The notes under the pieces are model-generated. The model saw only the letters and a list, made by a program, of their open reading frames with translations, was not told the origin of the DNA and did not search any database. 64,000 nt of DNA from an uncultured Verrucomicrobia subdivision 3 bacterium (GTDB taxonomy: Bacteria > Verrucomicrobiota > Verrucomicrobiae > Limisphaerales > UBA11358). Where the stretch lies: positions 9,406 to 73,405 of the forward strand of contig CAIXPZ010000047.1 of the NCBI GenBank assembly GCA_903921455.1. Reading direction: 5' to 3'. Below are positions 59,282 through 64,000 of this stretch, piece by piece (positions within the stretch are counted from its first letter, which is position 1; every line of letters begins with the position of its first letter). A program made the translations under genes and the position numbers.

Positions 59282-60475
59282 TCAGGCTGTAATCGAATAG
59301 TTACCCAATTCCTTGCCATCAAGATTTTGCAGGGTGAGCCGAAGTTCGCGCTGATCCGCGTGCCCCTGAATCAGGGTGGCCGCCGCAGGTTTGGGACCGC
59401 CACCGACAAGCTGGGCGTAAGGGGCCTGCGACTTAGCGGGAAACCAGGCCGGTTCGTGCGTATGGCCGCTGATGACGAGCTGAACCCCGGCCTGCACCAG
59501 CAGGTCATGCCACTTGGCCTTGCCGTCGCCACAATACGAACCGGCATGGGTGTAATCCTTCCAGAGCAGCGGAATATGCAGAAGCGCCACGCGAAACGGC
59601 GCGGAACGAAACTCCTCGCGCCGGATGGCCGAACGCAACCATTCCTGCTGCGTGGTGCGATACCGGGCAAAATCATTCAGGCCGGCATAAACCGGATGGT
59701 CGTCCGGCTTATCTTCCCCCGTATCCAGCACCACGAAAGCCACCGGCCCCTGCCGCAGCGTGTAATAACTGAGTCCGGCCGGCAGGTCGAAGAAACGGTC
59801 CAGCACACGCGCCTTCACCCCCCGCACATCGTGGTTGCCGCGCACCGGCAGGAGCGGCACCCCGGCGGCAAAAGATTGTCCGCCGGGCGCGAGCACCTGC
59901 CCGACGATTTGAGCTTCATCGTGGATATCATTGAAAATATCACCATTCCAAACCAGAGATTCCGCGGGCCGGGATTGCAACAGCCCGCCCAACCGCTGAA
60001 GCGTTTCCTCAACCTCGTGCGTGTCGTTGATAACCGAAAAACTCGTGGTGGGCGCCGCCGGATCCGGCGTAGAAAACTGGTGGACCGCGGTGCGGATCAC
60101 ATCACCACGCCGGATAGAATAGGCATTCTTGAAAAAAACCGGGCACGCATACACGCGATAAAAATATTTCGTGCCGGGCTTCAACCCAGGGAGCCGGATT
60201 TGCAACACGCGCTCATCCAGCGGGATCAGCCCGTGCCGGCTGCCATCACTGCGCCGGCCGAGGGCTTCGGTCTCGCCGTATTCCACCCAGCCGGTCGCCA
60301 GGCCAGTCACGGCCCAAACCACGGTCATCCCGTCGGGGGCGGGATTTTGCAAAACCGGCGGCGACGCAAACGCAAATTCAACCGGAGCCGCCTGCGCGAG
60401 CAGTCCGGGGGTTCCGCCGACCCCGGCAAAAAAAGCGGTGAGCGAGGACGCTTTGAGGAAATCGCGGCGCTTCAT
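59282..60475 (-). CDS. Tat-exported metallophosphoesterase with purple-acid-phosphatase-like N-domain
   Basis: A 397-residue protein with a Tat signal 'MKRRDFLKASSLTAFFAG'. Residues about 33-140 are a fibronectin-like domain as in purple acid phosphatases ('GMTVVWAVTGLATGWVEYG', 'LPGLKPGTKYFYRV'). The phosphoesterase domain (about 143-360) has the five metal-binding blocks: 'INDTHE', 'VWNGDIFND', 'VRGNHD', 'LLHIPLLW' and 'ISGHTHEPAW'. It folds in the cytoplasm with metals bound and acts in the periplasm on a phosphoester of unknown nature. Its ATG overlaps the stop of the cysteine-synthase-like gene (ATGA), so the two are coupled. Confidence 0.88.
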   Translation of the reverse strand: MKRRDFLKASSLTAFFAGVGGTPGLLAQAAPVEFAFASPPVLQNPAPDGMTVVWAVTGLATGWVEYGETEALGRRSDGSRHGLIPLDERVLQIRLPGLKPGTKYFYRVYACPVFFKNAYSIRRGDVIRTAVHQFSTPDPAAPTTSFSVINDTHEVEETLQRLGGLLQSRPAESLVWNGDIFNDIHDEAQIVGQVLAPGGQSFAAGVPLLPVRGNHDVRGVKARVLDRFFDLPAGLSYYTLRQGPVAFVVLDTGEDKPDDHPVYAGLNDFARYRTTQQEWLRSAIRREEFRSAPFRVALLHIPLLWKDYTHAGSYCGDGKAKWHDLLVQAGVQLVISGHTHEPAWFPAKSQAPYAQLVGGGPKPAAATLIQGHADQRELRLTLQNLDGKELGNYSITA

Positions 60476-61419
60476 GGAGATGCAAACGCATCAAACAGCG
60501 GCGTACTGAAATAGCGCTCCGCGCGGTCGCACAGCAAAGTGACCACCGTCGCGCGCGGGCCCAGTTCCCGCGCGAGCTGGAGCGCGGCGATGACGTTGGC
60601 GCCGGAAGACGTGCCCACGAGGAAACCGAATTCACGATGCAGCCGGCGGGTCATCGCCATGGCCTCGGCGCTTTTGACCTTGATGTTGCCATCCAGCGGC
60701 GCACCTTTCAGCAACTGCGGAATAAAGCCATCGGCCACGCCCTCAATGAAATGACAGCACGGGCATTCGCCGGCGAGCAGGGCCTGTTCGGCGGGCTCCA
60801 TCGCGATGATGCGCGCGTCCGGCCAGCGGCGCTTGATGGCCTGGCCGCAGCCGGCCAGCGTGCCGCCGGTGCCGAAGCCAGTCACGAAGGCGTCAATCGG
60901 TCCGGGCAGCTGCCGGAGAATCTCCGCGCCGGTGAAATGCTCGTGATCCTCGGCGTTGAGGGAATTCTCAAACTGCCGGGGCAGGAAAACCCGCGGATCC
61001 TGCGTCGCCATGGCGCGCGACATTTCGATGCCGGTTTGATACTGGCCGCCACTGTCGAACAAGACAAGTTCCGCCCCGAGCTGGCGGATGATTTTCCGCC
61101 GCTCCTCGCTCGCGCTGGCGGACATGAGAATGCGCACCTGATAACCGAGCGTCGCACCGATCATGGACATCGCGATGCCGGTGTTCCCGCTGCTGCACTC
61201 CACGATGATGGAATCCGGGCGCAGCAGACCGCGCCGCTCCGCGTCGAGCAGCACGCATTTGGCGAAGCGGTCCTTGATGCTGCCGCTGGGGTTGAAAATC
61301 TCGCACTTGGCGTAGATCGTCAGGCGCTCGGCCTCGAAATGCAGCGGCACAAGCGGCGTGTTGCCGACCAGCGACAAGACCGCCTCGCTGCGGCTGCGAA
61401 CAAGCGTTGAACGAGTCAT
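60472..61419 (-). CDS. Cysteine synthase-family PLP enzyme
   Basis: A 315-residue fold-type II PLP enzyme of the cysteine synthase/cystathionine beta-synthase family. Lys49 in 'NPSGSIKDRFA' binds PLP; 'VECSSGNTGIAMSMIGATLGY' is the substrate loop, 'VTGFGTGGTLAGCGQAIK' the phosphate-binding Gly loop and 'GTSSGANVIAAL' the Ser that contacts the pyridine N. The usual activity is O-acetylserine plus sulfide to cysteine. The order tdh - this gene - phosphoesterase is tight (3 bp, then a 4-bp overlap). It may use sulfur or handle serine/threonine-derived amino acids; the exact substrate is not settled by sequence. Confidence 0.88.
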   Translation of the reverse strand: MTRSTLVRSRSEAVLSLVGNTPLVPLHFEAERLTIYAKCEIFNPSGSIKDRFAKCVLLDAERRGLLRPDSIIVECSSGNTGIAMSMIGATLGYQVRILMSASASEERRKIIRQLGAELVLFDSGGQYQTGIEMSRAMATQDPRVFLPRQFENSLNAEDHEHFTGAEILRQLPGPIDAFVTGFGTGGTLAGCGQAIKRRWPDARIIAMEPAEQALLAGECPCCHFIEGVADGFIPQLLKGAPLDGNIKVKSAEAMAMTRRLHREFGFLVGTSSGANVIAALQLARELGPRATVVTLLCDRAERYFSTPLFDAFASP

Positions 61420-61422
61420 AAC

Positions 61423-62448
61423 TCAACGCCAACTCAGGACCACCTTGCCGGATTGCCCACTCAACATGGCCTGAAAACCTTTTTCAAACTCGGTGTAGTG
61501 GAAGCGGTGGGTGATGACGGAGCGGATATCCAGGCCGCTTTCGAGCATGACCGTCATCTTATACCAGGTCTCATACATCTCGCGGCCGTAAATGCCCTTG
61601 ATCGTGAGCATGTTGAAAACCACCTTATTCCAATCAATCGCCATCGGCTCGGACGGAATGCCCAGCAGGGCGATTTTGCCGCCGTGGGCCATCGCGTCAA
61701 TCATGTCGCGGAAGGCGGCGGCATTGCCGGACATTTCCAACCCGACATCGAAGCCTTCCTTCATGCCCAGTTTCGGCAGCACATCGGCGAGCTTGTCTTT
61801 AGTGACGTTGAGGGCGACGTCCGCACCCATGATCTTGGCCAGCTTGAGCCGGTAGTCATTCACATCCGTGATGACCACGTGGCGGGCGCCGGCGTGCTTG
61901 GCAATCCCCACCGCCATGACGCCAATCGGGCCGGCCCCGGTAATCAAGACATCCTCGCCCAACAGATCAAATGAGAGCGCAGTGTGAACGGCGTTGCCGA
62001 ACGGATCAAAAATACTGGCCACGTCGCGATCAATCCCCGGCTTGTGGTGCCAGACATTGGTCATCGGCACCGAAATGTATTCCGCAAACGCGCCGGTGCG
62101 GTTCACGCCGATGCCCTTGGTGTCCTTGCACAGGTGGCGGCGGCCCGCGAGACAGTTGCGGCAGCGGCCACAGACAACATGGCCCTCGGCGCTGACGACA
62201 TCGCCGCGATGGAAGTCGGATACGTTGGAGCCGACATCCACAATCTCGCCCACAAATTCATGCCCGACCACCATCGGCACGGGAATGGTCTTTTGCGCCC
62301 AGGCATCCCACTTGTAGATGTGCAGATCCGTGCCACAGATACCGGTGCGATCCACCTGGATGAGAACATCATTGATACCGATGGTGGGTTCCGGAACATC
62401 CTCGAGCCAGAGGCCGGGTTTAGATTCTTTTTTAACCAAAGCTTTCAT
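61423..62448 (-). CDS. tdh: L-threonine 3-dehydrogenase
   Basis: 341 residues from ATG 62448, identical in length to E. coli Tdh; a TTG start at 62481 adds 11 unrelated residues. It is a zinc-dependent medium-chain dehydrogenase. Catalytic zinc: Cys38 ('[10 protein letters not shown]') and His63-Glu64 ('[10 protein letters not shown]'). Structural zinc: Cys93, Cys96, Cys99 and Cys107. NAD-binding '[18 protein letters not shown]', then '[15 protein letters not shown]'. It oxidises threonine to 2-amino-3-ketobutyrate, which Kbl (48842-50026) cleaves. It is the first gene of the 51-kb - strand run. Confidence 0.96.
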   Translation of the reverse strand: MKALVKKESKPGLWLEDVPEPTIGINDVLIQVDRTGICGTDLHIYKWDAWAQKTIPVPMVVGHEFVGEIVDVGSNVSDFHRGDVVSAEGHVVCGRCRNCLAGRRHLCKDTKGIGVNRTGAFAEYISVPMTNVWHHKPGIDRDVASIFDPFGNAVHTALSFDLLGEDVLITGAGPIGVMAVGIAKHAGARHVVITDVNDYRLKLAKIMGADVALNVTKDKLADVLPKLGMKEGFDVGLEMSGNAAAFRDMIDAMAHGGKIALLGIPSEPMAIDWNKVVFNMLTIKGIYGREMYETWYKMTVMLESGLDIRSVITHRFHYTEFEKGFQAMLSGQSGKVVLSWR

Positions 62449-62579
62449 AATAAATACACTGCGATGAAATAGTAAAACCAACTAGTGAACTGGTTTATAA
62501 CACTTCCACACACGGCGACCATACCACATTTTGGGGGGCGATTAAAAAACCCCGAGCCACGCATGTCCTTTCGGTCACC
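62449..62579 (-). promoter_or_regulatory. Presumed promoter region of the catabolic run
   Basis: 131 bp between tdh and the IS element. On the - strand it holds a TATAAA (about 62492-62497) without a convincing -35 box, and an imperfect palindrome with 5-bp arms (AACCA...TGGTT, about 62475-62494) that could be an operator. A G4...C4 stretch at 62532-62552 could form a weak hairpin. No ribosome-binding site is seen before tdh. Confidence 0.3.
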
Positions 62580-62612
62580 TGAGAGGGTTCACTTTTCTGG
62601 ACCACTGATTTG

Positions 62613-63545
62613 TTAGTCCGAGCATTGGTTTGAGTTTATGTTTTCGTTGTTTCTTTGTCCATTCCCAGTGGAGGGAGGGCGAAGCCCGACCGGAACTGGG
62701 AATGGACAGCTCCGCGCCGCAAATATCGCCGGGCTCTCATAGCCCAGCCGGCTGTGCGGCCTCACCTGATTGTATTTCTGCCGGAAGTCGCCCACCACCA
62801 CCCGTGCTTCCGTCAGCGTCCACAGTTGTTCCCGGTTCAAACATTCGTCCCGGAACCGGCCATGGAAACTCTGCACAAAACCGTTCTGCCACGGGCTGCC
62901 CGGCTCAATGTAAATCGTCTTGATCCGGTTTGCCTTCAACCACCGCTGCACAATCTTCGCAATGAACTCCGAGCCGTTATCACTTCGTAGATGCTCCGGT
63001 GCGCCATGTTGTTCCACGGCTTTCTGCAACCAGTGCAACACGTTCGCCGCCTTCAGAGCCCGTTCTGCCCACAGCACATGACACTCCCGCGTGTATTCAT
63101 CCAGGATCGTCAGCATCTTCAAGGCTCCACCGCGCACCGTCGCATCCGCGATGAAGTCCCACGTCCAAACGTGGTTCCGATGAGTGGCCGTCGTCGGCAG
63201 ACCCGTCGATACCCCTCGCCGGACAATCTTGCGTTTGGTCGGCGGCACCCGCAGACCTTCATCACGGCGTAACCGTTGAATGTGGCGCTTGCCCACACGC
63301 CAGCCTTCCCGGCGTAGCAACGCGGCGATGCGTCTGTAGCCATATCGCGGATGCTCCGCCGACAACTCCAACAGCCGCTTCCTTAACTGCTCTTCGGCTG
63401 GGGTCGCTGGCCGGCCGTGATAGTTGAATGTCGAGCGCGCCAGCTTGAGAATCTGGCAAGCCTTGCGTTGGGAACACAGCTCCTGGTCCACCACCTCATG
63501 TGCCAATGCCCGGCGCTGAGCCGGGCTCACAACTTTTTTTCGCAT
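62613..63545 (-). CDS. IS3-family transposase OrfB, catalytic Glu replaced by Gln
   Basis: A 310-residue integrase-type transposase with an N-terminal HTH_21-like region ('HPRYGYRRIAALLRREGWRVGKRHIQRL', about 65-92) and an rve catalytic core. The DDE triad is Asp130 ('HVWTWDFIAD') and Asp189 ('RSDNGSEF'), but 35 residues further the third acid is Gln225 ('NGFVQSFHGRFRDE') instead of the expected Glu. The codon is CAG (complement of 62871-62873), one base from GAG. It normally joins strands at the IS ends; this copy should be catalytically dead. It is translated by -1 frameshift from OrfA. Confidence 0.9.
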   Translation of the reverse strand: MRKKVVSPAQRRALAHEVVDQELCSQRKACQILKLARSTFNYHGRPATPAEEQLRKRLLELSAEHPRYGYRRIAALLRREGWRVGKRHIQRLRRDEGLRVPPTKRKIVRRGVSTGLPTTATHRNHVWTWDFIADATVRGGALKMLTILDEYTRECHVLWAERALKAANVLHWLQKAVEQHGAPEHLRSDNGSEFIAKIVQRWLKANRIKTIYIEPGSPWQNGFVQSFHGRFRDECLNREQLWTLTEARVVVGDFRQKYNQVRPHSRLGYESPAIFAARSCPFPVPVGLRPPSTGNGQRNNENINSNQCSD

Positions 63546-63796
63546 ACGTAGGATAATACGCGGTTCTTGAGCATCTCCTCCGCCAGCATCTTCTTGAGCT
63601 CGCTGTTCTCCCGCTCAAGCTCCTTGAGCCGGCGAGCCTCATTGACATCCATGTGTCCGAATTGTTTCTTCCAGCGGTGAAACGTCACCTCCGAAATATT
63701 TGCTTCCCGGCAGAGTTCCGCCGCGCTGCGCTCCCCACCATCCGCTTCCCGCAGGATGCGTATCTTCTCTTCCGTCGTATACCGTTTGCCTTTCAT
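63527..63796 (-). CDS. IS3-family transposase OrfA
   Basis: 89 residues from ATG 63796 (MKGKRYTTEEKIRIL). A helix-turn-helix ('YTTEEKIRILREADGGERSAAELCREANISEVTFHRWKKQFG', about 5-47) binds the IS ends, and a leucine-zipper-like coiled coil follows (about 52-82). The last codons run through the A7 slippage site into a TGA. The protein regulates transposition and provides the N-terminus of the OrfAB fusion. Confidence 0.9.
   Translation of the reverse strand: MKGKRYTTEEKIRILREADGGERSAAELCREANISEVTFHRWKKQFGHMDVNEARRLKELERENSELKKMLAEEMLKNRVLSYVCEKKL
63533..63540 (-). promoter_or_regulatory. Programmed -1 frameshift site (A-AAA-AAG)
   Basis: The - strand reads GCG-A7-G. In the OrfA frame the codons are GAA-AAA-AAG, so the heptamer A-AAA-AAG is in the right phase; a -1 slip continues as GTT-GTG-AGC, which is exactly the OrfB frame. 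The OrfA stop follows 2 codons later. Confidence 0.75.
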
Positions 63797-63861
63797 CGTC
63801 TGGTCCTTTCGTTGGGCCCAGACTAACAAATTACCTGGCCTGAAAAAGCGAAGTCACCTCA

Positions 63862-64000
63862 CCCTCGACCATGCCGCCGCCAACACCGCCGTCAAAACCA
63901 AGATCAAGCTCCCCGCCAAAGCCTGCGGCGACATCTGCCTCATTCCCGTCAACGCCGCCGGCGAAGAATTGAAATTCACCCATCCCGGCGAACTCGCCGA
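63862..64000 (+). CDS. Partial open frame running off the window edge
   Basis: The frame is open from the IS end to base 64000 with no start codon. It reads '...LDHAAANTAVKTKIKLPAKA' and 'GDICLIPVNAAGEELKFTHP'. Third codon positions are nearly all G or C, as in the other genes here, so it is probably coding. It may be the 3' part of a gene cut by the IS, or an internal piece of a longer gene. I do not recognise the family. Confidence 0.4.

Larger units (their letters stand above)
62580..63861 (-). mobile_element. IS3-family insertion sequence
   Basis: About 1.28 kb with two overlapping - strand frames of IS3 type. Imperfect terminal inverted repeats are visible: 62593-62618 against 63821-63846 match at 20 of 26 positions, with an exact 11-bp inner core (ATTTGTTAGTC, 62608-62618 and 63821-63831). 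They may extend to TGAG tips at 62580 and 63861. The exact outer ends and the target duplication are not certain; flanking triplets ACC and CCC differ. Confidence 0.8.

Noticed and set aside
62449..62481. Extra 11 residues before Tdh from a TTG
   Set aside because: The ATG at 62448 gives the exact 341-residue length and the conserved MKAL start of Tdh.
62575..63859. Direct repeat TCACCT on both sides of the IS (62575-62580 and 63854-63859)
   Set aside because: It would set the ends asymmetrically relative to the inverted repeats, and 6 bp is long for an IS3-family duplication; probably chance.
1..64000. CRISPR arrays, tandem repeats or phage genes
   Set aside because: I saw no regularly spaced repeats, cas genes or phage structural genes.

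Overview
The window looks like a contig from a Verrucomicrobiota bacterium, most likely of the Limisphaerales/Pedosphaera type. The reasons are the mixture of secreted sulfatases, GH29/GH95 fucosidases and DUF3472/DUF5703 proteins, the near absence of Shine-Dalgarno sequences, and a secreted protein (37270-39288) whose C-terminus has the '...GYYRVGLVP' module I associate with verrucomicrobial exoproteins. The taxonomic call is an inference from gene content, not from a marker gene.

Region 1 (1-10900, + strand) is housekeeping. It starts with a four-gene envelope cluster (CsgG-like protein, COG3014-type lipoprotein, YcfL-like lipoprotein, LpoB) closed by an intrinsic terminator. A tRNA-Leu(CAA) follows, then holB, an O-antigen-ligase-like membrane protein, aroQ-accB-accC, a small Pro/Ala-rich membrane-anchored protein, thioredoxin and a class-V aminotransferase.

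Region 2 (62448 down to 11021, all on the - strand, about 51 kb) is a continuous catabolic locus. It encodes 8 intact secreted sulfatases and one 40-codon sulfatase stub, three GH29 fucosidases, a GH95 fucosidase, a GH20 hexosaminidase, a GH110-like alpha-galactosidase, two clan GH-D-like enzymes, and several large secreted proteins that look like glycosidases but fit no family I can name. It also carries DUF3472 proteins, a metzincin-type protease, a metallophosphoesterase and a cysteine-synthase-like enzyme. Most gaps are under 110 bp and many starts overlap the preceding stop by 4 bp. The threonine degradation pair tdh (61423-62448) and kbl (48842-50026) lies inside this locus, split by 11 kb of glycan genes. 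My reading is a system that strips sulfated, fucosylated, blood-group-like or mucin-like O-glycans, opens the Thr-rich protein with a protease, and burns the threonine. A sulfated fucan substrate is the main alternative.

Region 3 (62580-63861) is an IS3-family element with an A-AAA-AAG frameshift site. Its transposase has Gln where the third catalytic acid (Glu) should be. An open frame runs off the right edge after it.

No SusC/SusD, TonB receptor, sulfatase-maturating enzyme, CRISPR array or transcription regulator is visible in the window.
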